Assembly (NCBI RefSeq): GCF_002214585.1
Contig: NZ_CP014862.1
Span: 1,426,001 to 1,490,000, forward strand
Origin: Thermococcus profundus
GTDB taxonomy: Archaea; Methanobacteriota_B; Thermococci; Thermococcales; Thermococcaceae
Direction: 5' to 3'
Length of the DNA: 64,000 nucleotides
Below the pieces are notes generated by a model that saw nothing but the letters and a program-made list of their open reading frames with translations, did no database searches and had not been told where the DNA came from. Positions 1-9,861 of the stretch are shown piece after piece. Both the position numbers and the translations under genes were made by a program. The first letter of the stretch is position 1, and each line of letters begins with the position of its first letter.

Positions 1-1
1 T

Positions 2-76
2 CCCTTTGAGGGCAAGAAGTGGGTCAAGCTGGGCGACATCGCCAGCGAAACCCTCGAAAAGCTCTCCGGTGTTTAG
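2..76 (+). CDS. C-terminal end of an unidentified protein (5' end outside window)
   Basis: An open frame enters from the left edge and ends at a TAG at 74-76. It encodes 24 residues (ending KLSGV) with no stop before it. The next gene begins two bases after this stop, so the two are probably co-transcribed. The fragment is too short to identify; the coding call rests on the frame and the tight spacing only. Confidence 0.5.
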   Translation, partial: PFEGKKWVKLGDIASETLEKLSGV

Positions 77-78
77 CG

Positions 79-315
79 ATGCTTAACCTTCTGATATTTT
101 TACTCCTTCTAGTACTCGTCGGATACGCGGTAGTGAAGCTGACCTTCATGATCCTCAAATGGCTGGCGGTGAACACGCTAACCGGCCTTCTGCTCATAGG
201 GATCCTCAACTACCTCCACATCACCCACGTTCAGGTCAACCTTTTGAACATCCTCATAATCGCCGTCGGCGGAATCCCGGGCGTCTTTATAGTCATCCTG
301 CTTTCCCTTCTCTAG
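79..315 (+). CDS. small BofA-like integral membrane protein
   Basis: A 78-residue, very hydrophobic protein with two to three membrane segments (about residues 2-20, 25-45 and 57-77). The C-terminal stretch NILIIAVGGIPGVFIVILL matches the pattern of the pro-sigmaK processing inhibitor BofA family, which is common as a small orphan gene in Thermococcales. Archaea have no sigmaK, so the cellular role is unknown and the name is only a family label. The ATG at 79 is chosen because it follows the upstream stop by two bases; a longer frame would overlap the preceding gene. Probably the last gene of the operon that enters from the left. Confidence 0.7.
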   Translation: MLNLLIFLLLLVLVGYAVVKLTFMILKWLAVNTLTGLLLIGILNYLHITHVQVNLLNILIIAVGGIPGVFIVILLSLL

Positions 316-323
316 CTCCAAAC

Positions 324-333
324 CTTTATAAAT
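324..333 (+). promoter_or_regulatory. TATA box for aRF1
   Basis: The sequence CTTTATAAAT lies 47 bases before the aRF1 start, preceded by purine/cytosine bases that could act as a BRE. Transcription would begin near position 355, giving a leader of about 25 bases that contains the GGTGAT ribosome site at 369-374. Confidence 0.6.
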
Positions 334-379
334 CCCCTTTTCGTGCCTATCTCAGCGAGAGAAGTTAGGGGTGATGTTC

Positions 380-1627
380 ATGTCTCACAAGTCAGCAGAA
401 ATGTACGAGCTCAAGAAAAAGGTCGAGGAGCTGAAGGGCTATCGAGGTCGTGCAACCGAGCTTGTGAGCCTCTACATCCCGGACGGCTACGACATCAACA
501 AGGTCATGCAGCAGCTTCGAGAGGAGTACGGGACGGCGCAGAACATCAAGAGCAAGTCCACGCGAAAGAACGTTTTGGGTGCTCTAGAAAGGGCCATGCA
601 GCACCTCAAACTCTACAGACAGACCCCAAAGAACGGTCTGGCCCTCTTCGTTGGAAACGTCAGCGAGCAGGAGGGTGTGAGCGATATAAGGCTCTGGGCT
701 ATAGTCCCGCCGGAGCCGCTTAAGGTTCGCCTCTACCGATGCGACCAGACATTCGTCACCGAGCCCCTCGAGGAGATGCTTCGAGTTAAGGACGCCTACG
801 GCCTGATAACAGTAGAGAAGAACGACGCCACCATAGGACTCCTCCGAGGGAAGAGAATAGAACTCATAGACGAGCTCCACTCCACCGTTCCAGGTAAGAC
901 AAGGGCCGGTGGTCAGTCTGCGAGACGTTACGAGCGCATTAGGGAGCAGGAGACCCACGAGTTCATGAAGAGGATAGCCGAACACGCGAACAACGCTTTC
1001 CTCCCGCTCCTTGAGAAGGGAGAACTCAGGGGCATAATCATCGGCGGTCCCGGGCCAACAAAAGAAGAGTTCGTCGAGAAGGGCTACCTCCACCACGAGC
1101 TCCAGAAGAAGATAATCGGCGTCGTCGATATAAGCTACAGCGGCGAGTACGGCCTCAAGGAGCTGGTGGAGAAGGCGAGCGACATACTCAAGGATCACGA
1201 GGCCATCAAGGAGCGCCACCTCATCCAGGAGTTCTTCAGGCACCTCGTTAAAGACACCGGAATGATAACCTACGGTGAGAAAGAAGTTAGAAACGCCCTC
1301 GAGCTCGGGGCGGTTGATACCCTTCTCATCAGCGAGGGCTACGACAGGGTTCGCGTAAGAGCGAAATGCAACAACTGCGGTTGGGAAGAGGTAAAGACCA
1401 TGAGCGAGCAGGAGTTCCACATTTACAAGAAGAGGCTTACGCACTGCCCGAAGTGCGGCAGCCAGAACATCAGCTTCGAGAAGTGGGACGTGGCAGAGGA
1501 GCTCATAAAGATGGCAGAGGAAGCCGGTTCAAACGTCGAGATAATATCCCTCGACACGGAAGAGGGCCAGCAGTTCTACAAGGCCTTTGGAGGAATAGCC
1601 GCCTTCCTGAGGTACAAGATAAGGTGA
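380..1627 (+). CDS. prf1: peptide chain release factor aRF1
   Basis: A 415-residue archaeal class I release factor that reads all three stop codons and triggers peptidyl-tRNA hydrolysis. The N-terminal stop-codon domain carries [15 protein letters not shown] (NIKS motif, about residues 55-58). The middle domain carries the catalytic GGQ in [16 protein letters not shown] (about residues 175-185). The C-terminal domain has a zinc-ribbon-like pair of Cys motifs (CNNCGW and CPKCGS). The frame could open at GTG 371 or ATG 374, but those bases form the GGTGAT ribosome site, so ATG 380 ([14 protein letters not shown]) is the likely start. It has its own promoter at 324-333. Very sure of the family. 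Confidence 0.98.
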   Translation: MSHKSAEMYELKKKVEELKGYRGRATELVSLYIPDGYDINKVMQQLREEYGTAQNIKSKSTRKNVLGALERAMQHLKLYRQTPKNGLALFVGNVSEQEGVSDIRLWAIVPPEPLKVRLYRCDQTFVTEPLEEMLRVKDAYGLITVEKNDATIGLLRGKRIELIDELHSTVPGKTRAGGQSARRYERIREQETHEFMKRIAEHANNAFLPLLEKGELRGIIIGGPGPTKEEFVEKGYLHHELQKKIIGVVDISYSGEYGLKELVEKASDILKDHEAIKERHLIQEFFRHLVKDTGMITYGEKEVRNALELGAVDTLLISEGYDRVRVRAKCNNCGWEEVKTMSEQEFHIYKKRLTHCPKCGSQNISFEKWDVAEELIKMAEEAGSNVEIISLDTEEGQQFYKAFGGIAAFLRYKIR

Positions 1628-1638
1628 CGCCTTTCGTT

Positions 1639-1902
1639 TTATTTATACGCGTCTTCCCTCTTCTTCAACCGGTGTATTAAAATCAGACGCTTATTCCAGT
1701 TTACAGAGTATACGACGCGGTACTCGCCCAATCTAGCCCTGTAAATGTCCAGGTCACCAGTTCCCTTGAGCTTTGCGATGTCGAACCTATCCCTCGGAAC
1801 TGCCTCATATCTCAAGGCATCCCTGAGTTCCAAAAATTTCCGACGGTAGGACGTGGGAAGTGATCTTAAAGCCTTAACAACATCTTTTTTGACCTTTGAC
1901 AT
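1639..1902 (-). CDS. relE: RelE-type mRNA interferase toxin
   Basis: An 87-residue RelE/ParE-fold protein. The blocks VVKALRSLP, KLKGTGDLDIYRARLGEYRVVYSV and the basic C-terminal tail match the archaeal aRelE group, whose toxins cut mRNA in the ribosomal A site. It follows the RelB-type antitoxin gene by six bases on the same strand, the usual antitoxin-first order. The frame opens at TTG 1905, but ATG 1902 is the more likely start. The last residues are LKKREDAYK; the related Pyrococcus toxin, as I recall it, has a second arginine where this has Asp, so activity may be altered. It is convergent with aRF1, 11 bases away. Confidence 0.88.
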   Translation of the reverse strand: MSKVKKDVVKALRSLPTSYRRKFLELRDALRYEAVPRDRFDIAKLKGTGDLDIYRARLGEYRVVYSVNWNKRLILIHRLKKREDAYK

Positions 1903-1908
1903 CAAACG

Positions 1909-2127
1909 TCATTCGCCGTCCTCCAGAAGGGCATCGAGTTCGTCAGCGTCGACCCACTCCTCCTCGTTGAATTCCCGTGCCTCTACCTCGATTTCTTCCA
2001 GTTCTTTTCCAGAGAGCTCATCCTTGACAATGGGAACCAAAAGATCCTCTAATCGTTGAATTTCCCTCTTGAGGCGCTCAAGCTCACTAAGGACGTAGTC
2101 AATGCTCACTTTCTCAGCGTTCTCCAT
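1909..2127 (-). CDS. relB: RelB-type antitoxin
   Basis: A 72-residue acidic protein. Residues 8-35 are an amphipathic helix with heptad leucines (VLSELERLKREIQRLEDLL), followed by an acidic tail ending WVDADELDALLEDGE. This is the pattern of archaeal aRelB, which wraps around aRelE as an extended chain and has no classic DNA-binding domain. The ATG at 2127 is preceded by GGTGAG. It lies directly upstream of relE and would be co-transcribed with it. Confidence 0.85.
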   Translation of the reverse strand: MENAEKVSIDYVLSELERLKREIQRLEDLLVPIVKDELSGKELEEIEVEAREFNEEEWVDADELDALLEDGE

Positions 2128-2189
2128 CTTCTCACCATGTCAAAATTTGGAAATGGCCTATTTGTAGTTTTCGATTACTGGTCTAGCAT

Positions 2190-3071
2190 TCAGCCCAGCA
2201 CCTCCTCAATGAGTCTCCTTATCTCCTCTTTCGTTTCTTCTCCATCTACAACGTAGGGGGGCCTGAGGACGGGCTTTATTGAAAAGCCCCTTATGCTCAT
2301 GGCGAGCTTTATGGCGGAGCCGAAGGAGGAGGCCAGGTCGTAGACCTTTGAAAGCTTCGCGAGCTTCTTCGCGTACTCAAAGGCCTCCTCAAAGCGCTTC
2401 TCGTTGAAGGCCCTGTAGAGGCGGACGTGGAGCTCAGGGGCAAAGTTAGCGCACGCCATTATTCCGCCGTCGCCGCCGAGGATCAGCGTGTTGAGGAAGT
2501 GCTGGTCGAGGCCGGTAAAGACTTTGAAGTCCTTTCTTTCGCCCTTGATCTCAAGAACAACGTCTCTGACGTGGTTTATGCTGTCTATCGTCTCTTTCAC
2601 ACCTGCGATGTTTGGATACTCCAGAGCCAGGTTCCTTATGAGGGAGACGCTCAGCGGGTTTGCGCATGAGGGGATGTTGTAGAGTATAATAGGAATATCG
2701 GTTTTCTCGGCCACCATCGAGTAGTGCTTGAAGAGGGCCTCCTCTTTGAGCGGGCAGTAATAGGGCGGTGCTATGACCGCGTAGTCCGCTCCGATGTCCT
2801 GGGCGTGCTTTGTGAGTTCGATCACTTCGAACGTGTTCGATGAGGCGGTGCCGACGAGGTAGAAAGTGGAGCTTACAAGCTCACGGCCTTTTTCGGCCAA
2901 AAACTTTCTCTCCTCTTTGCTGAGGCTCGTGAACTCTCCGGTCGTCGCGTTTATGAATATTCCGTGGACTCCGACCTTTTGAAGGTAGTCGACGTGCTCT
3001 TCAAGGGCTGGCAGGTCTATCGAGTAGTCCTCGTTGAAAGGAGTTACGAGAGGCACAATTACACCGCGCAT
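2190..3071 (-). CDS. DapA/NAL-family class I aldolase (dihydrodipicolinate synthase-like)
   Basis: A 293-residue (beta/alpha)8 aldolase of the DapA/N-acetylneuraminate lyase/KDG aldolase superfamily. Visible features are NATTGE (pyruvate-binding loop, about residues 41-46), YNIP (catalytic tyrosine near residue 131) and GVKETIDS (Schiff-base lysine near residue 159). These establish a pyruvate-dependent aldolase but not the substrate. No lysine-biosynthesis gene is adjacent, so a KDG- or hydroxy-acid aldolase role is as likely as 4-hydroxy-tetrahydrodipicolinate synthase. The ATG at 3071 is preceded by GGTGAT. It is transcribed divergently from the AAA ATPase; the 112-base gap holds that gene's palindromes. 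Confidence 0.85.
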   Translation of the reverse strand: MRGVIVPLVTPFNEDYSIDLPALEEHVDYLQKVGVHGIFINATTGEFTSLSKEERKFLAEKGRELVSSTFYLVGTASSNTFEVIELTKHAQDIGADYAVIAPPYYCPLKEEALFKHYSMVAEKTDIPIILYNIPSCANPLSVSLIRNLALEYPNIAGVKETIDSINHVRDVVLEIKGERKDFKVFTGLDQHFLNTLILGGDGGIMACANFAPELHVRLYRAFNEKRFEEAFEYAKKLAKLSKVYDLASSFGSAIKLAMSIRGFSIKPVLRPPYVVDGEETKEEIRRLIEEVLG

Positions 3072-3145
3072 GAAATCACCAGTGGGAATACGTCAAAGGA
3101 GTATTTTAGGGTTAGGATGGGAAAATACCTTACAGAAAACCTTAA

Positions 3146-3180
3146 GTATCGGTACCGATACTTGGTATCGGGGGCGATAC
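3146..3180. promoter_or_regulatory. two tandem GTATCG-N4-CGATAC palindromes (putative operator)
   Basis: Two copies of GTATCG-N4-CGATAC sit at 3146-3161 (spacer GTAC, extending to a perfect 20-bp palindrome at 3144-3163) and 3165-3180 (spacer GGGG). Their centres are 19 bp apart, roughly two helical turns. The second copy ends 3 bases before the ATPase start codon at 3184, and the first overlaps a possible TATA element (CTTAAGTAT, 3141-3149). This placement suits a repressor site. The binding protein is unknown; the C-terminal winged helix of the ATPase itself is one candidate. Confidence 0.6.
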
Positions 3181-3183
3181 TTA

Positions 3184-4260
3184 ATGCTGTTTGATCCAAG
3201 GCCGAAAGAGAGGCGGGAGGAAATCTTTGATAGGGAGAAGGAACTGGAGAAAATACTCAACGGAATGAATGAGTATCCGATAAGCCTCATCATTGGAATC
3301 AGACGTGTGGGGAAAAGTTCCCTGTTAAAAGTTGCCCTGAACGAGTATTCTGGTGTTGGAATCTACATAGACACCCGTCGCCTCTATTCCTCCGGTAGCG
3401 GCAGCATAAGCTCAGCCACGCTCGTTGACGAGATAACTAGGATACTCCTCGGGAAGGGCAGGGTTGGTTTCCTTAGGGGCATCAAGGTTGAGGGGGTAAG
3501 CTTTGCCGGTCTCCACTTAAAACCCCGCGAATCAAGCTGGATTGACGTTCTGGACGGGCTTGAGCAGCTTGGGAGAAAAACTGGAGAGAAAGTGGTTATC
3601 GCCTTTGATGAGGCCCAGTACCTCCGCTTTTTTGGCTCTAGAGGGGGTAAAGACTTCCTCGCTGGAGTGGCTTATGCATACGATTCGCTTCCAAACGTTA
3701 GCTTTATATTCACGGGTTCCGAGGTGGGGCTCCTCCACGACTTCGTTGGAATCGACGACTATTCCAGCCCCCTCTACGGCAGAATATCAGAGGAAGTTGA
3801 GATAAAACCGTTCTCCAGGGAGCTCTCAGAGGAGTTCCTGAGGAGGGGATTCGAGGAGGTTGGACTTAAAGTCCCTGAAGAAGAGATAATACTGGCAGTA
3901 GACAGCCTCGATGGTATCCCAGGATGGCTTGTGGAATTCGGCTTCAATTACTGGAAGAAGGGGAGCTTCAAGGCGGCTATGGAAGCGACCATGAATAGGG
4001 CAAAGGCAATGATAAAGGAGGAACTCTTTGAGCTGGAGAAGCGCTCTCCCCGCTACGCTTTGATTCTAAAGGCAATCTCAATTGGGCTTTCAAGGTGGTC
4101 TCAGATAAAAGACTACGTGGAAGCTAAAGGCGGTCCCGTGACCAATGCGCGCCTCAACAGCCTTCTCGTGAACCTGGAGAAAATGGGCTGGATAAAGAAG
4201 GAGAAAGGCCGCTACCTGATGGTAGACCCCGTTGTGGAAAAAGTGGTTAGAGAGGACTGA
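3184..4260 (+). CDS. archaeal AAA ATPase (ATPase_2 family) with C-terminal winged helix
   Basis: A 358-residue STAND/AAA-like ATPase of the ATPase_2 family that is multiplied in Thermococcales genomes. Walker A is GIRRVGKSSLLK (about residues 36-47), Walker B is VVIAFDEAQYL (about residues 138-148), and FIFTGSEVG resembles the sensor segment. The last 85 residues form a winged-helix-like domain (RWSQIKDYVEAKG and LEKMGWIKKEKGRYLMVDP). The function of the family is not established; links to mobile elements and toxin-antitoxin genes are suspected. The frame is open from 3034, but ATG 3184 follows the operator-like palindromes and a weak ribosome site (GGGGGCGAT). It ends one base before the argS stop on the other strand. 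Confidence 0.88.
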   Translation: MLFDPRPKERREEIFDREKELEKILNGMNEYPISLIIGIRRVGKSSLLKVALNEYSGVGIYIDTRRLYSSGSGSISSATLVDEITRILLGKGRVGFLRGIKVEGVSFAGLHLKPRESSWIDVLDGLEQLGRKTGEKVVIAFDEAQYLRFFGSRGGKDFLAGVAYAYDSLPNVSFIFTGSEVGLLHDFVGIDDYSSPLYGRISEEVEIKPFSRELSEEFLRRGFEEVGLKVPEEEIILAVDSLDGIPGWLVEFGFNYWKKGSFKAAMEATMNRAKAMIKEELFELEKRSPRYALILKAISIGLSRWSQIKDYVEAKGGPVTNARLNSLLVNLEKMGWIKKEKGRYLMVDPVVEKVVRED

Positions 4261-6189
<1,929 letters not shown>

Positions 6190-6261
6190 TTACACCACCG
6201 CTCCCACTTGGGCCCAACCTTTAAAAACTTCTCCCGCGGATTTACTATGGAGGTGAGTGGG

Positions 6262-6540
6262 ATGAAACACCACGTCGGCGAGCACAAGGCTAGGAAGGGC
6301 CTCATAAGGATCGAATTTGATGAGGAGAACGGCGTTGCGGAGCACGTTAAGATCACCGGCGACTTCTTCATGCATCCCGAGGAGGCCGTCCACGATCTAG
6401 AGGAGAAGCTAGAGGGACACAGAATTGAAGAGCTTGAGGCCGTTATGGACGAGTTCTTTGCAATGAGGATGGACGTTGAAATGCCCTACGTGAACGTCGA
6501 GGACTTCAAGATAGCCCTCAAAAAGGCATTAGAAGGGTGA
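6262..6540 (+). CDS. lipoate-protein ligase C-terminal-domain protein (LplB-like)
   Basis: A 92-residue protein matching the stand-alone lipoate-protein ligase accessory domain. The pattern includes KARKGLIRIEFDEENGVAEHVKITGDFFMHPEEAV followed by a helical segment ending LKKALEG. In Thermoplasma the equivalent LplB is required with LplA for lipoylation, so this may be one half of a bipartite ligase; no catalytic domain is adjacent. ATG 6262 is chosen over in-frame ATG 6247 because GGAGGTGA (6249-6256) is a strong ribosome site with five bases of spacing. The SpoIIM-like gene follows within six bases. Confidence 0.75.
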   Translation: MKHHVGEHKARKGLIRIEFDEENGVAEHVKITGDFFMHPEEAVHDLEEKLEGHRIEELEAVMDEFFAMRMDVEMPYVNVEDFKIALKKALEG

Positions 6541-6545
6541 AAACA

Positions 6546-7112
6546 GTGATATTCACGTCACCCGACGCCAGGGAGAGGGCAAAGGAGCATTTCATACTTT
6601 TAACCGCCGGTTTTACCGCCGCCGCTATCCTCGGGGCGGTTGTGGCCCTGGCAATGCCCGAAATGTCCCTTAGAATCTTTAGGGACATAGGGAGGTCAAT
6701 AGCGAACAAAGTGAGAGCAGACAGTCCGCTTCACACGTTCGCGTCAATCTACATAAACAACCTAAGCGTTGCAACCTCAGCCTACGCCCTGGGCATCATC
6801 TTTGGAATCGTGCCGTGGATCGTCATTTTGACGAACGGCTTCATCCTCGGGCTTGTGCTGGCAATTGTAATCTCAAACGACTTCCTGAGTCCGACACAGG
6901 CGGTCCTTGCCATCCTGCCCCACGGAATACTGGAGATACCAGCTATAATACTCTCCGCCACAGCCGGGATAATGCTCTACAGGGGGACCCTAAAGAAAGA
7001 GGGGAGGGACGTGGTTTACTCATCCCTCAGGGTGTACGCACTCTCGGCGGTGATGCTGCTCTTCGCGGCCTTCGTAGAGGCGTACGTAACGCCGGCGGTG
7101 GCGGGCGTCTGA
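6546..7112 (+). CDS. SpoIIM/DUF95-family membrane protein
   Basis: A 188-residue protein with about five membrane helices. The conserved core IYINNLSVATSAYALGIIFG, then VILTNGFILGLVL and LPHGILEIPAI, matches the stage II sporulation protein M (DUF95) family. Archaeal members are not sporulation proteins; roles in membrane organisation or transport have been suggested but none is proven. GTG 6546 is preferred because GGGTGA (6535-6540) lies five bases before it; GTG 6537 is also in frame. Translation is likely coupled to the upstream gene. Confidence 0.8.
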   Translation: MIFTSPDARERAKEHFILLTAGFTAAAILGAVVALAMPEMSLRIFRDIGRSIANKVRADSPLHTFASIYINNLSVATSAYALGIIFGIVPWIVILTNGFILGLVLAIVISNDFLSPTQAVLAILPHGILEIPAIILSATAGIMLYRGTLKKEGRDVVYSSLRVYALSAVMLLFAAFVEAYVTPAVAGV

Positions 7113-7120
7113 ACTCGAAC

Positions 7121-8380
7121 TCACACTGGCGTTCCTATGTAGATCCCGTGCCTCGTCCTGACTATCTTTACTTTTACCCTATCTCCAACCTTAGCGTCGG
7201 TGTTTATGACCTCTATTAGCCTGTTCCTGGCCTTCGCTATCATCTCACCCTTTATCCTTCCGGGCAGAACGATCTCCGCCTTCACGACCTCCCCGGGCCT
7301 GAAGGCCAGGGGGATGAACTCGCGCTTCTCCATACCGAAGTGCTTGGGCTTCAAAACTAGGGGCCTCATACCGGTTTTCTCCTCCAGCGAGCGGAGCCAG
7401 GCATAGAACTCCTTGAACGGGATCACACGGGCTATAGTAGGATTCCTGCCGAACTTGTAAGGGACGTAGTTCTGGAAGCCGAGGGCAGGCCAGCGTTTTC
7501 CAGCGCCGATCTTCCTCGCGAACTCTATGAAAGCCTCCGCCTCGTCGTCGTTTACCCCGAAGATTATGACGGGAGCTATAAGGACGTCTATCCCAGCGTT
7601 TACCAGGGCTTCAGCCATCTCCAAGACGTGCTCCAAATCGTAGTCCTTTCTTCCCATCAGCATCTTCGCCTTGTCAGGATCAAGGGAGTGCACCGAGAGG
7701 TTCACCCTATCCAAACCAGCCTCGGCCAGCTCCTCTACCAGCCTGTCGGTCAACAGCGTTCCGTTGCTCTGCATGGAAATTACTGAGACGTTGGGATGCT
7801 CTTTCAAAGCCTGCACTAACTCGACTCGGAAAGGGTATATGAGAGGCTCGCCCTGACCGTCAAGATGAGCCTCAAGTCCCTTCCCCTTTATTCTGGCGAC
7901 TTCGTCGAACCACTTCACCAGGTAGTCTATATCAACGACGTAGTCGAGCTTTCTCGTTCTGGAATACGGTCCCTCGTCGACGGAGCAGAACACGCAGCTT
8001 AAGTTGCAACCGCTCACTCCCCTGACCTGAATGAGGTTGGTGCCCCTGTCGATCAGGCCAAATGCGTTGTAGCCGAGGAGGGGAATATCAAGCCCCTCGT
8101 GGATGTAGAGAATTTTCCTGCCGGTGTAGCGGTTTCTGAGCCTAGCCCCAAGGTTGTTCTGTATGTAAATGGCGAGGAAGGGCTCGATCTTCTCGTAGTC
8201 GGTGTCCACCACGAGGGATCCGTCCCTAACTCCGATTTCGGGGCTCACCCTAAACTTCCGTCGGATGGCCCTCTCGATCTCGCCCTTCTCAAAGTCAGCG
8301 TAGAGGGTGTCGCGCCAGATCAGCCTTACTAAATCGCCGTGATCCTCGAACCGCGAATTGGGAAACCTGACCTCTATCAT
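7121..8380 (-). CDS. radical SAM protein with C-terminal TRAM domain
   Basis: A 419-residue radical SAM enzyme. An N-terminal region of about 110 residues precedes the cluster motif CNLSCVFC (CX3CX2C), followed by GLEAHLDGQGEPLIYP (the GGE-like SAM segment) and a SAM barrel to about residue 340. The last 60 residues (KAEIVLPGRIKGEMIAKARNRLIEV) form a TRAM-type RNA-binding barrel. TRAM plus radical SAM suggests RNA modification, but the MiaB-type N-terminal cluster domain is missing, so it is not a standard methylthiotransferase. The open frame extends to 8470; ATG 8380 (MIEVRFPNSR) is preferred although no strong ribosome site is visible. Substrate unknown. Confidence 0.8.
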   Translation of the reverse strand: MIEVRFPNSRFEDHGDLVRLIWRDTLYADFEKGEIERAIRRKFRVSPEIGVRDGSLVVDTDYEKIEPFLAIYIQNNLGARLRNRYTGRKILYIHEGLDIPLLGYNAFGLIDRGTNLIQVRGVSGCNLSCVFCSVDEGPYSRTRKLDYVVDIDYLVKWFDEVARIKGKGLEAHLDGQGEPLIYPFRVELVQALKEHPNVSVISMQSNGTLLTDRLVEELAEAGLDRVNLSVHSLDPDKAKMLMGRKDYDLEHVLEMAEALVNAGIDVLIAPVIIFGVNDDEAEAFIEFARKIGAGKRWPALGFQNYVPYKFGRNPTIARVIPFKEFYAWLRSLEEKTGMRPLVLKPKHFGMEKREFIPLAFRPGEVVKAEIVLPGRIKGEMIAKARNRLIEVINTDAKVGDRVKVKIVRTRHGIYIGTPV

Positions 8381-8539
8381 GCCCGTGGCTTGGAGCGACC
8401 TCTTAAAAACCGCACGATGGACAAAAAATCCATCCGAAACGCTTTTAAATATGGCCAGGACTGGACCCATGCGGACATGGAAACATTTTAATATCAGTGA
8501 TGCAAAAAGGTTAGTGATGAACTACAATGGGTGATGAGG

Positions 8540-9040
8540 ATGTGGGGAAAGATCGAGCATTACTTTGATGAGTATCCAGTGAGGAAGGTTATAGCGAAAA
8601 CCCTGCTCAAGTACGGCCTCAGGGTCTCCGATGACCTGAAGATAAAGGCAGGCGACATCGAGGTCCCCTACACGAAGATCGCAAAGGCCCTGGACGTTGA
8701 CAGAAGGGTGGTCAAGGAGACCGTCGGGATGATACTCAAGATACCCGAGCTCAAGGAGATATACACCAACCTCGAGCCGACGGTTCACATGAAGTACGTT
8801 GGAAGGCACGTTGGCTACGGCGTCATCGAGATTGAACCCGAGCCGAGGGCCGTTGGAATACTGGCAAAGATAGCTCAGAAGATCGCGGACAGGGGAATAA
8901 ACATCGTCCAGGTTGTCGCAGAGGATCCGGAGCTCTATCCAGAGGCTACCCTCACGATAATCACCGAGAAGCCGATACCGGGGGATCTCATAAACGAGCT
9001 CTCAAAGCTTGAGGGAGTCAAGAGGATTTCAATCTACTGA
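8540..9040 (+). CDS. ACT-domain amino-acid metabolism regulator
   Basis: A 166-residue protein. Residues 1-85 form a helix-turn-helix-like region (VPYTKIAKALDVDRRVVKETVGMIL), and residues 90-166 form an ACT ligand-binding domain (VIEIEPEPRAVGILAKIAQKIADRGINIVQVVAEDP). This matches a predicted archaeal regulator of amino-acid metabolism (COG2150-like). ACT domains usually bind amino acids, so it probably senses one; target genes are unknown. ATG 8540 is chosen because GGTGAT (8530-8535) sits four bases upstream; GTG 8531 and ATG 8534 are in frame but overlap that site. Confidence 0.82.
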   Translation: MWGKIEHYFDEYPVRKVIAKTLLKYGLRVSDDLKIKAGDIEVPYTKIAKALDVDRRVVKETVGMILKIPELKEIYTNLEPTVHMKYVGRHVGYGVIEIEPEPRAVGILAKIAQKIADRGINIVQVVAEDPELYPEATLTIITEKPIPGDLINELSKLEGVKRISIY

Positions 9041-9210
9041 GCCCTCTTCTCCGTTTACCCACTGTTTTTGCAGTCTGTTCTTTCCACGGAGTACAAGGGG
9101 TCGCCACCAACAGGCGTGAATGTCCGCAGGGAAATTTCTGGCTTCAATTATTCATTGCGCCATAAAGAACCCTTCCCAACATCAAAGAACAAATCTGATA
9201 CCTCTATTTT

Positions 9211-9270
9211 AACCAAGGGTTTTAAACCTTAGTTCTTCGTAGGTAACGTTTATAAGCAATTGTTTTGAAC
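9211..9270. promoter_or_regulatory. mbx promoter with two SurR-type motifs
   Basis: Positions 9211-9227 read AAC-N5-GTT-N3-AAC, an exact match in reverse orientation to the extended SurR consensus GTT-N3-AAC-N5-GTT as I recall it. A second core motif, GTTTTGAAC, lies at 9262-9270. The TATA box TTTATAAG at 9249-9256 falls between the two. SurR is the thiol-switch regulator of hydrogen and sulfur metabolism in Thermococcales and is known to act on mbx. A site just downstream of TATA fits repression when sulfur is absent. The rest of the 290-base gap (9041-9210) shows no gene. Confidence 0.7.
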
Positions 9271-9330
9271 CAGAGATTAGCTTCATTTAACCTGTTCAAA
9301 TGTGTCCACCAACCGTTGGAGGTTGATGAT

Positions 9331-9861
9331 ATGGAAGAAGCAAGCAAAATAAGCAGGTATCTGTACACGGTGATCATACTGTTCTTGATATGGCTGTTCC
9401 TAACGGCCAGCACTGACGCTCAGGAACTCGAAATGGGGCTGGTGCTCTCCCTCATAATAGGGGCCCTCACATATCCGATATTCACCACAAGGGGACTAGC
9501 GAACCTTCATCCCAAGAGGGTTGCCTACGCAGTGGCATACGCGCCGTACTTCCTCTGGGCCATGATCATGGCGAACCTCGACGTTGCTTACAGGGTTCTC
9601 CACCCTGCAAGGCCGATAAGACCCGGCATCGTCCACTGCAAGACCGTTCTTAAGACCAACCCCGGCAAGCTCGCCCTTGCGAACTCAATAACCCTGACAC
9701 CGGGAACCATAACCCTCGACGTTGACGATGACGACTACTTTATCCACTGGATATGGGTTCCGGACGAAGCTCTGACCGAGAACGAGGAGGAGCACGTTAA
9801 GGCTGCCTCCAGAAACATAACCGAACCCTTTGAAAAGTTTCTGAAGGTGATCTTCGGATGA
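9331..9861 (+). CDS. mbxA: MbxA, MnhE/MrpE-like subunit
   Basis: A 176-residue membrane protein of the Na+/H+ antiporter MrpE family. Three N-terminal helices (about residues 9-27, 33-50 and 68-87) are followed by a soluble domain with the family stretch LANSITLTPGTITLDVDDD. It is the first gene of the 13-gene mbx operon and forms part of the Mrp-like ion-translocating arm of the complex. ATG 9331 follows the ribosome site GGAGGTTGAT; the frame is open further upstream but that region is promoter. It overlaps mbxB by four bases. Confidence 0.92.
   Translation: MEEASKISRYLYTVIILFLIWLFLTASTDAQELEMGLVLSLIIGALTYPIFTTRGLANLHPKRVAYAVAYAPYFLWAMIMANLDVAYRVLHPARPIRPGIVHCKTVLKTNPGKLALANSITLTPGTITLDVDDDDYFIHWIWVPDEALTENEEEHVKAASRNITEPFEKFLKVIFG

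Noticed and set aside
584-1444. 286-codon open frame on the minus strand.
   Set aside because: It lies wholly opposite aRF1 and shows no family motif; a GC-rich codon-position shadow.
8512-8539. Two GTGATGA strings look like C boxes of a C/D small RNA.
   Set aside because: No CTGA D boxes at suitable positions; the second string is the ribosome site of the ACT-domain gene.
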